DNA of 64,000 bases from the NCBI GenBank assembly GCA_965227155.1, contig OZ245731.1, forward strand, positions 1,922,001 to 1,986,000, in the 5' to 3' direction. The notes beneath the pieces were generated by a model that saw only the letters and a list, made by a program, of their open reading frames with translations, did no database searches and was not told the DNA's origin. How positions within the stretch are numbered: position 1 is the first letter of the stretch; each line of letters begins with the position of its first letter. Below are positions 1 through 6,958 of the stretch, one piece after another. A program made the position numbers and the translations under genes. This DNA comes from UBA6059 sp965227155 (GTDB lineage Bacteria; Bacteroidota; Bacteroidia; Cytophagales; Cyclobacteriaceae).

Positions 1-2
1 GG

Positions 3-329
3 CCTGGATTGTCAGATCGATTCCCGGTGAAGGGCGATCATCCTGACTATGAGGAGATCAAAACAAGATACCTGACCATCATGGCATTGGAAACTTATCG
101 CTGCCTGGAAGAAGGTGTATTAAGGGCACCTGAAGATGGAGATATCGGCTCGATACTCGGCTTTGGTTATCCAATTTATACCGGTGGTGCCATTAGCTAC
201 ATAGATTATGTTGGAGCCGACACCTTTGTGGCCAATTGTGATCGGTTCGCCGAAATATACGGGGATCGTTTCAAAGTGCCTGGTTCCCTTAGAGCAAAAG
301 CTTCAGGGAAAGAAGCGGTAATGGCTTAG
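3..329 (+). CDS. 3-hydroxyacyl-CoA dehydrogenase, C-terminal end (partial)
   Basis: This is the 3' end of a gene that enters from outside the window; frame 3 is open from the first codon and ends at TAG 327-329. The translated piece (about 108 residues) matches the second C-terminal 3HCDH domain of multifunctional fatty-acid oxidation proteins of the FadB/FadJ type. Its signature is a stretch reading GDIGSILGFGYPIYTGG followed by YIDYVG, which closes the dehydrogenase fold. In the complete enzyme this subunit oxidises L-3-hydroxyacyl-CoA with NAD+, usually fused to an N-terminal enoyl-CoA hydratase. The rest of the protein is not visible, so the fusion itself is inferred. A strong terminator follows directly, so this is the last gene of its transcript. 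Confidence 0.85.
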   Translation, partial: PGLSDRFPVKGDHPDYEEIKTRYLTIMALETYRCLEEGVLRAPEDGDIGSILGFGYPIYTGGAISYIDYVGADTFVANCDRFAEIYGDRFKVPGSLRAKASGKEAVMA

Positions 330-357
330 GCGATTTCAACTGAACAATAATATCGTT

Positions 358-408
358 TAGAACTACCATTGATACAAATTCGTAATTGATGGTAGTTCTA
401 TTTTTTTT
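358..408 (+). terminator. Rho-independent terminator after the 3HCDH gene
   Basis: A perfect 12-bp inverted repeat, TAGAACTACCAT (358-369) pairing with ATGGTAGTTCTA (389-400), is followed at once by a run of T residues (401-408). It begins 29 bases after the upstream stop codon. It also argues against the TTG at 386 as a start for the next gene, because that codon lies inside the hairpin. Confidence 0.9.
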
Positions 409-430
409 AATAATTGGTTATTTTACTCCT

Positions 431-688
431 ATGGATGAAAATATTCTAAAGATCATGAATGAGGAGTTATTGGAACTCCGACAGATGAACAGGCTGGCCC
501 AGCAAAGATTAGACCTGCAGAGAGAGGATCTGAATGAAACCAAAAAATGGGTAAAAGAACATGAAATAAGAATGACCAAACTGGATGAGTCAATAAATAG
601 GCATCAAGCAGGTTTTGAGGTTCTCTTCAGAAATATGCAGGCAATGGAAGAAAGATTGACTAGAGAGTTGGATAAATTGAAAAAGTGA
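431..688 (+). CDS. Small coiled-coil protein of unknown function
   Basis: This 85-residue protein is almost entirely charged helix: Glu, Leu, Arg and Lys dominate, heptad-like leucines are frequent, and there is no signal peptide or membrane segment. I chose ATG 431 because the longer frame starts at a TTG inside the terminator hairpin and would add a spurious hydrophobic leader. The gene is followed after 25 bases by a broken nucleotidyltransferase gene on the same strand, so the two may once have been co-transcribed. I do not recognise a named family. Small helical proteins of this kind occur beside nucleotidyltransferases in Bacteroidota, but that link is only suggestive. Confidence 0.55.
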   Translation: MDENILKIMNEELLELRQMNRLAQQRLDLQREDLNETKKWVKEHEIRMTKLDESINRHQAGFEVLFRNMQAMEERLTRELDKLKK

Positions 689-713
689 CTATTGTCAAAA
701 AACAAATAGACCA

Positions 714-1007
714 ATGATTTCATCCAGTCAAAAGCAACTCATATTATAGGTTCTGAAGCCTCTCAACCCCAAAATGGTAGGTGTATTTGGGTCAATGGCT
801 AGAAATGAGTTTCCAGATAATGGTGACTTAGATATTCTTATAGATCCAGGCGAAAAAATAAACCTGCTAGACTTAATTGGTGCAGAATAGAAATTATCGG
901 ATATATTAAAAACAAAGGTGGATCTTGTTAGTAGAAATGGCCTTTCTCCATACATAGCACCTTATATTGAGCAGGATTTGCAAGAGATTTACAATGCTGA
1001 AGGATAA
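714..1007 (+). pseudogene. MNT-type nucleotidyltransferase gene with two in-frame amber codons
   Basis: Read from ATG 714 to TAA 1005-1007, the frame encodes 97 residues with a clear minimal nucleotidyltransferase core: VGVFGSMARNE followed by GDLDILID. The GS-x-A-R motif and the D-x-D metal-binding pair are intact, and KVDLVS supplies the third acidic strand. Two TAG codons interrupt it, at codon 12 and just after LLDLIGAE. Both sides of each stop remain in the same frame and look homologous, so these are point mutations rather than frameshifts. MNT proteins usually work with a HEPN partner as a toxin-antitoxin pair; no HEPN gene is present here. Most likely a recent pseudogene; translation could still restart at the internal ATG after the first stop but would truncate the product. 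Confidence 0.75.
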
Positions 1008-1015
1008 TCCTCCCC

Positions 1016-1043
1016 ATGGCCTGTCCCCTGACAGGCCATTTCT
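1016..1043 (+). terminator. Hairpin terminator after the nucleotidyltransferase relic
   Basis: ATGGCCTGTC (1016-1025) pairs perfectly with GACAGGCCAT (1030-1039) around a four-base loop, and the stem is followed by TTCTT. It lies 8 bases after the relic's stop codon. Confidence 0.8.
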
Positions 1044-1314
1044 TAGAGTTCGTTCAATTTTCTAACAATTGTTTATATCTGTTTCCAAAGCTGAAAACAA
1101 TTTAAAGTTCATGAAAAGGGGGAGTCATACCACGGAGTTACGCAATGCTACAACTGAGGATCACAACGATTATTTTGACATTGCTCTGAGAAACTTTGTG
1201 TTGCTTTGAGTCCTTTATGTTATAGTTTTTCAAGCACCATTCAAAATGCTTAAAGCTGAGCTACTAAAATGCAATCATTCGGGATATTGTTTGAAAGATC
1301 TATCATAGAACTCA
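1044..1314. other. Intergenic stretch with degenerate leader-like debris
   Basis: No open frame with coding character is seen. Between about 1120 and 1220 the sequence includes CCACGGAGTTACGCA and a stretch reading CTCTGAGAAACTTTGTGTTG. These resemble the recurrent non-coding block often found before GxxExxY genes in Bacteroidota, but no such gene follows. I treat it as an old interspersed fragment. That identification comes from memory of similar sequences, not from a search. Confidence 0.35.
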
Positions 1315-1497
1315 CTAACTCAAAGCCCTGGCTGGTAATAAAAACAATGCTTTAATAAACTGGAGCACGCCATCTACAGCAAAGCCCAGAATCCGAAAGG
1401 GTAAACTCAGCAGCCAAAAAAGTGGGTAAAGCAACACAAAAGCGATAGCAATAGGCCAGCACAAGATCAGAAGAATCAGCCAAAGTAGGAATTTCAT
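1315..1497 (-). CDS. Small hydrophobic membrane protein
   Basis: The 60-residue product starts MKFLLWLILLILCWPIAIA and consists of two hydrophobic segments (about residues 3-35 and 38-56) separated by a proline-containing turn, LPFRILGFAVDG. It ends with LPARALS. The composition and the LPFR and AVDG motifs match a conserved hypothetical protein I have seen in Bacteroidota, so I regard it as real despite its size. It should sit in the inner membrane. The function is unknown. Upstream on the same strand lies the remnant of another small gene, and no neighbour suggests a role. Confidence 0.6.
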   Translation of the reverse strand: MKFLLWLILLILCWPIAIAFVLLYPLFWLLSLPFRILGFAVDGVLQFIKALFLLPARALS

Positions 1498-1530
1498 AGA
1501 TGCATATACGGATAGGCGATAATGGCGGTT

Positions 1531-1728
1531 CTATCCACCGAGCTTTTTAAGCCTTTTGTTAAGTTCTTCGATCTTAGTATAGATAATCTCTAATTCATCC
1601 TCCTGAACTTCTTTAAGCTCCTCAAAAGCCTGATGAAGCATTTTAGAATGCTATCTTAAATACTGCAATTTAGCATTTGTCACACTATGAAGTTGTTCAA
1701 CTTTTTTTCTTAATTCTTCTGTGGTCAT
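1531..1728 (-). pseudogene. Small coiled-coil gene split by one in-frame amber codon
   Basis: From ATG 1726-1728 on the minus strand the frame runs for 25 codons (MTTEELRKKVEQL...LQYLR). It then meets TAG and continues in the same frame for 39 more codons of charged helix (MLHQAFEELKEVQEDELEI, then a Lys-rich end LKKLGG) to a final TAG at 1531-1533. Removing the single stop gives a 65-residue coiled-coil protein. The second half could also be expressed alone from the ATG three codons after the stop, giving about 36 residues. I call it a pseudogene because one substitution explains the break. The overall family is not recognised. Confidence 0.5.
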
Positions 1729-1740
1729 ATAGTAAATTTA

Positions 1741-3237
1741 ATGTCTATTAAATCAAAAAACCAGATGCTTCAAGAGATCATCCAATCGATACCACAACGC
1801 TTTCGCTCCGATAAAGCCCGCGATTACAAAACCAACATTCATTTCATCCTAAAGGGAGATGAACCGCAGGAATTTACCATCAGCATCTTTGAAGGCATTT
1901 GTGAGGTAAAAGATGGGTTGCAGGAAGCAGCAGCATGCACAGTAAAGGCCAAATCGCAGCATTACCTGGCCCTGGAAAAAGGTGAACTCAATCCACAACT
2001 GGCGATTCTTACCGGTAAGCTTAAGGTCAGCAACATCAATGAAATGCTACGGTTTTCAAAATGCTTTATCCCCTATTCCAAATATATCAATCGGGATAAG
2101 GCAGAAGCCAGCCAGCCAGGGAAACAACGCAAACCACAATCAGGACCATTGCAAGGTTTTCGCATCCTTGATTTGACAAGGCTACTGCCAGGACCGTGGG
2201 CTACAGCGATGCTCGCGGATATGGGTGCTGAGGTTATCAAAATTGAAGACCCGGAAGCTCCTGACTATGTGCGGGATTATCCCCCTTTGATCCAGGGGCT
2301 TTCTGCCAATTACCTGGCCTGGAATAGGAGCAAAAGATCAGCAGGCTTGTCACTGAAAGCCGATGCAGGCAAGGCCAGGTTTATGGAGTTGATCAAAACA
2401 GCAGATGTGGTCGTGGAGCAATTCAGGCCGGGCGTAATGGATGCCTGGGGCATAGGCTATGAAGCAGCAAAAGCCGTGAACCCGAAGATCATTTATGTGA
2501 GCCTGACCGGTTATGGTCAAACGGGCCCTATGGCTGGGGCTGCCGGTCATGACCTTAACTACCTGGCTTTATCCGGTGTATTGAGCCTCAACAAAGACCA
2601 AACTGGCAGGCCTGTGATCCCCGGAGTGCAATTGGCTGATATTGCATCCGGCACCTATCAAACCATTCAGGGTGTGATGGCGGCTTTATTGAGCAGGCAT
2701 ACTACCGGTGAGGGTCAGCAGGTGGATATTTCTATGACGGATGGCTTGCTGCCTTTCGCGACCATTGCCTTCAACCAATATTTCGCTGAAGGACAAAACC
2801 CCGAAAACCAACATATGGCTTTGAGTGGACAGCTTCCCAACTACAATGTGTATGAAACGGCGGATCATAAATGGGTAGCACTAGGCGCATTGGAGCCAAA
2901 GTTTTGGACAAACTTCTGTAGGCTGGTTAACAAAGCTGAGTGGGAGAACAAAGCCATCCCTGGTGATCCTGATCTGGAAAATACAAAGGCGGAAGTGGCC
3001 GCATTGTTCAAGTCAAAGACCAGGGCTGAATGGGAACAACTGGCTACGCAGGCAGATATCTGTCTCACGCCGGTACTGGAAATTGCAGAAGTAAAGGACT
3101 ACCCTCATTTTCAGGCGAGGGAGATGTTCTATGAAGGCTCGCTCATGCCACTCATCCATCAACCGATTAAATTTTCCAAAACACCCTCTGTAATTCAATG
3201 GGAAGCACCGGAGCTTGGAGAGGATGAAGTTGATTGA
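1741..3237 (+). CDS. SCP2 domain fused to CaiB/BaiF-type CoA-transferase or racemase
   Basis: Residues about 8-112 form a sterol-carrier-protein-2-like lipid-binding domain, with typical features such as EGICEVKDG and ILTGKLKVSN. From about residue 136 the protein is a class III CoA-transferase (CaiB/BaiF family): LLPGPWATAMLADMGAEVIK, a conserved VVEQFRPGVMDAWGIGY, then GYGQTGP and GHDLNY. The GHDLNY spacing is that of alpha-methylacyl-CoA racemase, where the His and the Asp (here about H270 and D271) are close to the active site. The partner activity is therefore either CoA transfer or racemisation of a branched acyl-CoA, and sequence alone does not decide. Attached SCP2 domains are known for thioesters in peroxisomal thiolases and dehydrogenases; here the domain is N-terminal, which is less usual. 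The start ATG lies 12 bases after the divergent relic. A sterol or fatty-acid-like acyl-CoA substrate is an inference. Confidence 0.85.
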   Translation: MSIKSKNQMLQEIIQSIPQRFRSDKARDYKTNIHFILKGDEPQEFTISIFEGICEVKDGLQEAAACTVKAKSQHYLALEKGELNPQLAILTGKLKVSNINEMLRFSKCFIPYSKYINRDKAEASQPGKQRKPQSGPLQGFRILDLTRLLPGPWATAMLADMGAEVIKIEDPEAPDYVRDYPPLIQGLSANYLAWNRSKRSAGLSLKADAGKARFMELIKTADVVVEQFRPGVMDAWGIGYEAAKAVNPKIIYVSLTGYGQTGPMAGAAGHDLNYLALSGVLSLNKDQTGRPVIPGVQLADIASGTYQTIQGVMAALLSRHTTGEGQQVDISMTDGLLPFATIAFNQYFAEGQNPENQHMALSGQLPNYNVYETADHKWVALGALEPKFWTNFCRLVNKAEWENKAIPGDPDLENTKAEVAALFKSKTRAEWEQLATQADICLTPVLEIAEVKDYPHFQAREMFYEGSLMPLIHQPIKFSKTPSVIQWEAPELGEDEVD

Positions 3238-3266
3238 CCTGCCTCCAATTATTTTTTCTCTACCTT

Positions 3267-3294
3267 GTAACCATTCGCATTTTTTTCTGTAACC
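3267..3294 (+). promoter_or_regulatory. Candidate autoregulatory ECF promoter with tandem GTAACC
   Basis: Two identical hexamers GTAACC occur at 3267-3272 and 3289-3294, spaced by exactly 16 bases, and the sigma-factor start is 25 bases further on. The spacing fits a -35/-10 pair for an extracytoplasmic-function sigma factor, which would fit self-activation of this operon. This is inferred from position and symmetry; no transcription start is visible. Confidence 0.45.
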
Positions 3295-3318
3295 CCTCTG
3301 AACAACAATAAAAGTACC

Positions 3319-3855
3319 TTGCCATTATCCGATGAAGAATTGATGCGGCGAGTCAAAGATGGGCAACTCAAGGATCTTGAAGTCCTGTATGACCGGTATC
3401 AAATGAAGCTTTACAATTTTTTTCTGAAGCTCTGTAGAGATCCTATGGCAAGTGAGGATTTGTTGCAAAATGTATTTATGCGAATTATGAAATACAGATC
3501 GAGTTACAACCCTGAATACCCTTTCAAAACCTGGGTTTACCAGTTGGCAAGGCATCTCTTCTATGACCATTATCAGCAACAGATGAGATCAAGAGATCGA
3601 TTTGCTTCGGTGGATCAGATTGAAGCTTCCGCCAGTATAGAGTATGATCTCGATCTGCGCGAAGAGCAGCAGCAATTGGAGGAGGCATTACAGCAGCTAC
3701 CGCTCGAAAAACGCGAACTGCTGGTGATGAGTAAAATCCAGGGCATGCATTATGAGGATATAGCTGCTATAAAAGGCATAACTATCAGCAATGTAAAAGT
3801 GCAGGTGCACAGGGCTATGAAAGATTTAAGATCCGCTTATTTCAGTATCAATTAA
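3319..3855 (+). CDS. RNA polymerase ECF-type sigma-70 factor
   Basis: The 178-residue protein has region 2 at about residues 20-90 (YDRYQMKLYNFFLKLCRDP, with DLLQNVFMRIMKY and TWVYQLARHLFYDHY). Region 4 lies at about 120-175, with LPLEKRELLVMSKIQGMHYE and a helix-turn-helix ending NVKVQVHRAMKDL. Regions 1 and 3 are absent, as in group-4 sigma factors. TTG 3319 is the only sensible start that keeps the full N-terminal helix; an ATG nine codons in is the alternative. It directs core RNA polymerase to stress or envelope promoters. The anti-sigma gene begins 6 bases after its stop, so they share a transcript, and the tandem GTAACC upstream suggests it controls its own operon. Confidence 0.9.
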   Translation: MPLSDEELMRRVKDGQLKDLEVLYDRYQMKLYNFFLKLCRDPMASEDLLQNVFMRIMKYRSSYNPEYPFKTWVYQLARHLFYDHYQQQMRSRDRFASVDQIEASASIEYDLDLREEQQQLEEALQQLPLEKRELLVMSKIQGMHYEDIAAIKGITISNVKVQVHRAMKDLRSAYFSIN

Positions 3856-3861
3856 GAAGCA

Positions 3862-4623
3862 ATGGAAAGAGATAAAATAAAGTTGAAGATGCAGGCCTAC
3901 CTGGATGACGAATTAGGCGAGAATGAGCATCAGGAATTTGAAGATGCTCTAGCAAAGCATGATGATCTAAAGCAAGAGGTGGAAGCTCTCAAAATCCTTG
4001 GGAATCAACTAAGCACTTTACCTGAAGCTTCACCGTCACCATTTGCCAAAGCCAGGTTTAAAGCCGCTCTTGAAGCGGAGCAGCAGTCAACTAGTGGCTA
4101 TGACGTTCGATCAGTTTGGTTACAGATTGCTGCGGCTATTGCATTGTTGATGACAGGTCTGGCTGCGGGTTTATTATTGAAAAATGATACTGTGGATTCC
4201 AACCAATTAGCTGCCTTGCAACAGGAGCTTGCTGCCACTCGTCAGCTGGTGGTTCAGTCAAAACTACAGCCACAATCAGCCAGTGAGCGTATAAAGGCTG
4301 TGAATATGGCAGCAGGTGTAGTGCCAGATCAGACCTTAATCAACACATTGGTTGCAACACTCAATACTGATGAAAGCCCCAATGTACGATTGGCCGCTGC
4401 TGAGGCTTTGGGTCATTTTGCTGCCAATGATACGGTGCGTGCAGCACTGGTAAAGTCCTTTGAATTCCAATCCGACCCCATTGTGCAAATCACCCTGATT
4501 CAAATGATGGTGGAACTTGAGGAAAAAAGTGCCATCAATGCGCTACAGCAACTAAAAAATGATGAAAACACACTGGAAACCGTTCGCAAGAATGCTGAAA
4601 CCGGTATCCAACTTTTGATATAG
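3862..4623 (+). CDS. Membrane anti-sigma factor with periplasmic HEAT repeats
   Basis: The 253-residue protein starts with a helical cytoplasmic domain (MERDKIKLKMQAYLDDELGE...) of the anti-sigma type, but without the usual His/Cys zinc motif. A single membrane helix spans about residues 91-107 (WLQIAAAIALLMTGLAAGLLL in part). A coiled segment follows, and then from about residue 143 a set of HEAT-like repeats (NVRLAAAEALGHFAAND). In the matching family the N-terminal domain holds the sigma factor at the membrane and the HEAT region senses a signal in the periplasm. Its place directly after the sigma gene, 6 bases away, and before two exported adhesin-like proteins supports this. Missing zinc residues may mean a different release mechanism. 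Confidence 0.85.
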   Translation: MERDKIKLKMQAYLDDELGENEHQEFEDALAKHDDLKQEVEALKILGNQLSTLPEASPSPFAKARFKAALEAEQQSTSGYDVRSVWLQIAAAIALLMTGLAAGLLLKNDTVDSNQLAALQQELAATRQLVVQSKLQPQSASERIKAVNMAAGVVPDQTLINTLVATLNTDESPNVRLAAAEALGHFAANDTVRAALVKSFEFQSDPIVQITLIQMMVELEEKSAINALQQLKNDENTLETVRKNAETGIQLLI

Positions 4624-4644
4624 AAAACTCAAAATAAAACCAAT

Positions 4645-5439
4645 ATGAAACGATTTGTAATGACAACAGCCCTGACCTTGATGAGTATTTACCTCATTGC
4701 CCAGGCAAACTTAACCGGAGTGCGATACACCGTGGAAATCAAGGGCAATCCTGCTGATCAAAAGCTAATGATCAGTAATCTGATGAGTGACATGATCATC
4801 AAGGCGCATGATAAGAATGAATTGATTATGGAAGCTGACGGCTATGAAGGCTTGCCGGAAAAAGCCAAAGGGTTGAAGCCTCTTTCGGCTACCGGAGTGG
4901 ATAATACAGACATTGGCCTCCATTATAAACTAGAAGGAAATGAAATAATGGTACAAGGCGCCAGCAGAGAATCCAGAGATGCCAACTATATATTTTACGT
5001 CCCAAAATCTATGAATATAAGCATTGATGGAAAGGGCTGGGAAAATGGAGACATTATGGTTGAAGGAATGGCCGGAGAGGTTGAAGCCAAATCAAACATC
5101 GGTGGTCTGATGATAAAGGATGTAACCGGACCGCTGGTGCTCTGGACTTTGAGTTCAGATATTGAAATTCAATATGCTGCTTTAAGCCAGGCAGGTCCGC
5201 ATTCTATCACCTCCACCAGCGGGGAAATTGATATCGCCCTGCCTGCCAACACCAAAGGCAACTTCGATCTCAAATCTGTCAGTGGTGAGATTTACACCGA
5301 TATGGATTTCGATTTTCCAGAAAAAGAAGGCATGAAGCGTGTAGCAGCAGGTATTTCAGCCAAAGGTACCCTCAATGGTGGAGGGGTTGAATTTTCTGTG
5401 AAGAGCATCAGTGGCAATGTATACATCAGAAAAAACTAA
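4645..5439 (+). CDS. Secreted DUF4097-like beta-repeat protein
   Basis: A signal peptide of about 20 residues (MKRFVMTTALTLMSIYLIAQA) is followed by a 240-residue protein built from repeating short strands with the pattern S-x-S-G-x-I/V, for example SISGNVYI near the end and TSGEIDIA in the middle. This is the DUF4097 / putative adhesin type, a beta-helix-like fold common beside ECF sigma operons in Bacteroidota. The signal peptide ends at Gln-Ala, so the product is exported to the periplasm or surface. It starts 21 bases after the anti-sigma stop and is followed 4 bases on by a paralogue, so the operon reads sigma, anti-sigma, adhesin, adhesin. The ligand is unknown. Confidence 0.8.
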   Translation: MKRFVMTTALTLMSIYLIAQANLTGVRYTVEIKGNPADQKLMISNLMSDMIIKAHDKNELIMEADGYEGLPEKAKGLKPLSATGVDNTDIGLHYKLEGNEIMVQGASRESRDANYIFYVPKSMNISIDGKGWENGDIMVEGMAGEVEAKSNIGGLMIKDVTGPLVLWTLSSDIEIQYAALSQAGPHSITSTSGEIDIALPANTKGNFDLKSVSGEIYTDMDFDFPEKEGMKRVAAGISAKGTLNGGGVEFSVKSISGNVYIRKN

Positions 5440-5443
5440 TCTT

Positions 5444-6094
5444 ATGCAAAAGGGAATCATAATAGTTCTTTTCCTCCTTATAAGCTTTAGTGGATGGACT
5501 CAGAAAATTATCGAGGAGAAAATTGAAGCTGCTGGCATTGAAGCTGTGAGCCTAAATTTTCCTTATGCTAAAGAGGTGAAGGTAACTACCGCATCCACTG
5601 ATCAAATTCAAGTGTATGTTTCAGCCCTCATTGATGAAGGCGAAAACGATGAGGCCTACACCTTGACGGTAGAAAACTTAAACGGTTTGCTCTCGATTGG
5701 CACGGACAAAGAGAAACTTGAAGCATTCTGGAAAGGGTTAAATAAGAAGTGTTTTTCCACTGACATATTTGTGGAGGTTAACATGCCGGCTCATCTGGCC
5801 GTAGACTTCAATTCTATTTCCGGAAGCATCACCATGGATCTATTTCAAAATAAAATGAATCTCAAAACCATTTCCGGGGATATTGATATCAGTTTTCCCG
5901 AGGATTCTGGTGCCGAAATCAAGGCAAGCACTATCTCTGGTGAAATGTATACCGACCTAGACCTGGAATTTTTAGATAACAAATCGGGATTGAATCAGGT
6001 CGTAGGGCAGAAGGTTCATGCCCGAGTTATTAACGGTGGGCCAAGATTTGATCTTGAAACCATAAGCGGGAATATATTTCTGAGGAGTAAATAA
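5444..6094 (+). CDS. Second secreted DUF4097-like protein, paralogue of the gene before it
   Basis: I start at ATG 5444, which is 4 bases after the preceding stop, rather than GTG 5411, because only this start gives a clean signal peptide (MQKGIIIVLFLLISFSGWTQ). The mature part repeats the same motifs as its neighbour: SISGSITMDL, TISGDIDISF, STISGEMYTDL, and ends ETISGNIFLRSK. The two proteins share length, strand pattern and the final ISGN motif, so they are tandem duplicates. It is the last gene of the sigma operon; a terminator begins 5 bases after the stop. A 19-base copy of its 3' end also occurs at 7777-7795, which marks later rearrangement. Confidence 0.8.
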   Translation: MQKGIIIVLFLLISFSGWTQKIIEEKIEAAGIEAVSLNFPYAKEVKVTTASTDQIQVYVSALIDEGENDEAYTLTVENLNGLLSIGTDKEKLEAFWKGLNKKCFSTDIFVEVNMPAHLAVDFNSISGSITMDLFQNKMNLKTISGDIDISFPEDSGAEIKASTISGEMYTDLDLEFLDNKSGLNQVVGQKVHARVINGGPRFDLETISGNIFLRSK

Positions 6095-6098
6095 TAAA

Positions 6099-6140
6099 AA
6101 ACCCGATTGGTACTCAAAATCAATCGGGTTTAGTTCTTTT
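6099..6140 (+). terminator. Terminator of the sigma operon
   Basis: AAACCCGATTG (6099-6109) pairs perfectly with CAATCGGGTTT (6121-6131) and is followed by AGTTCTTTT. It lies 5 bases after the stop of the second DUF4097 gene. Confidence 0.85.
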
Positions 6141-6229
6141 ATTCAATCATCACCGCAGTACCACTAGCGCTTACCATCAGCATGCCGCCGTTTTGTCCTA
6201 CCGTTTCATAGTCCAGATCTAATGCAAAG
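6139..6229 (-). pseudogene. Detached 3' end of a ybjQ-like gene
   Basis: On the minus strand about 28 codons read LDLDYETVGQNGGMLMVS followed by ASGTAVMIE and TAA. This is nearly identical to the last residues of the intact YbjQ-family protein encoded at 21959-22279 (minus), both in protein and at DNA level (roughly 90% over about 85 bases by eye). There is no start, and upstream the similarity ends in the palindromic sequence GGTCGCATCATGCGATGCGACC in part. It is therefore a fragment copied or left from a second ybjQ gene. It overlaps the terminator of the plus-strand operon. Confidence 0.75.
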
Positions 6230-6277
6230 GTCGCATCATGCGATGCGACCTACCAAACTGGTTAAACTTAGGGCTCT

Positions 6278-6796
6278 TTATCTTTTCAATTCTATAACAT
6301 ATGGACGAGTGCCGGAACCATCCTCCTCTCGGCTACTTAACAAGCGGTTGATAAGATCATCGTTACTTAAATCCAAGCTTGCTTGCAGCTGATCGTTGTA
6401 ATAAAAATGAACAACTCCTTCCGCATTGAAAACATCACATGAAGTTTGATCCAGAAGCCCACCATCCTCTACCCTTAACGTGTCAATACTACCATTACCG
6501 AAATCAAAGTAAATCTGTTGGATGGAGTGACCGATAAAAGATAGCTTATCAATCCCAATGACTTGCTTGTTATTAAACTCTCTAATTAAAGATTGGTCCC
6601 AAAAGAAATTGTCAACATCAGATCGTACATTTAGCTGCTGAATGTCAAATCCTAGCGATTCGAATATATTACCACCATTTTCATCCTGTATGCTGAAGTA
6701 TATCTGAAAAGATGGAAATGCATCGCACGTATCATTTTGATTACAACCAAAAATTACGAGCATTAAAAATGCTAAAAACAGCTTCAAATGTTCCAT
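6278..6796 (-). CDS. Lipoprotein, copy 1 of a tandem paralogous pair
   Basis: From the ATG at 6794-6796 the 172-residue product begins MEHLKLFLAFLMLVIFGCNQ, a lipoprotein signal with the lipidated cysteine at about residue 18. The mature part has FQIYFSIQDENGGNIF near its start, FGNGSIDTL in the middle and ends RPYVIELKR. The same landmarks appear in the neighbouring gene at 6959-7477, at about 45% identity by eye. The longer open frame upstream is a shifted read of a T9SS domain end, so I did not use it. The family is unknown to me; the conserved DLSNDDLINRLL-type segment suggests a compact secreted domain. Attachment to the outer membrane is inferred from the signal. Confidence 0.7.
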   Translation of the reverse strand: MEHLKLFLAFLMLVIFGCNQNDTCDAFPSFQIYFSIQDENGGNIFESLGFDIQQLNVRSDVDNFFWDQSLIREFNNKQVIGIDKLSFIGHSIQQIYFDFGNGSIDTLRVEDGGLLDQTSCDVFNAEGVVHFYYNDQLQASLDLSNDDLINRLLSSREEDGSGTRPYVIELKR

Positions 6797-6850
6797 TTCA
6801 TTCTTTGATAATCTTTTCTTGGTAAGGCATTCCGTTAACCACAAAGTTTA
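6794..6850. repeat. 57-bp perfect direct repeat, copy A
   Basis: These 57 bases are identical to 7475-7531, 681 bases away. Read on the minus strand they hold the last codons of a T9SS-type sorting domain, its stop, and the start codon of the following lipoprotein. The genes to the left of each copy have diverged to about 45% protein identity, so the repeat is far better conserved than its surroundings. Confidence 0.9.
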
Positions 6851-6958
6851 ATGAATATACTTCATAGCCTGCAGTAAAATCAATAGTCCAAGTTGGCTTT
6901 CTGTTTCATGTAGCAAAGATTTCACTGTGCCCTACCTATCAAATTTAACCAGTGATTG

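Noticed and set aside
386..430. Longer start at TTG 386 for the small coiled-coil gene
   Set aside because: The codon lies inside the terminator hairpin and would add a hydrophobic leader of no known family.
728..955. Minus-strand frame covering the nucleotidyltransferase relic
   Set aside because: It is the antisense of the nucleotidyltransferase sequence, whose motifs are on the plus strand.
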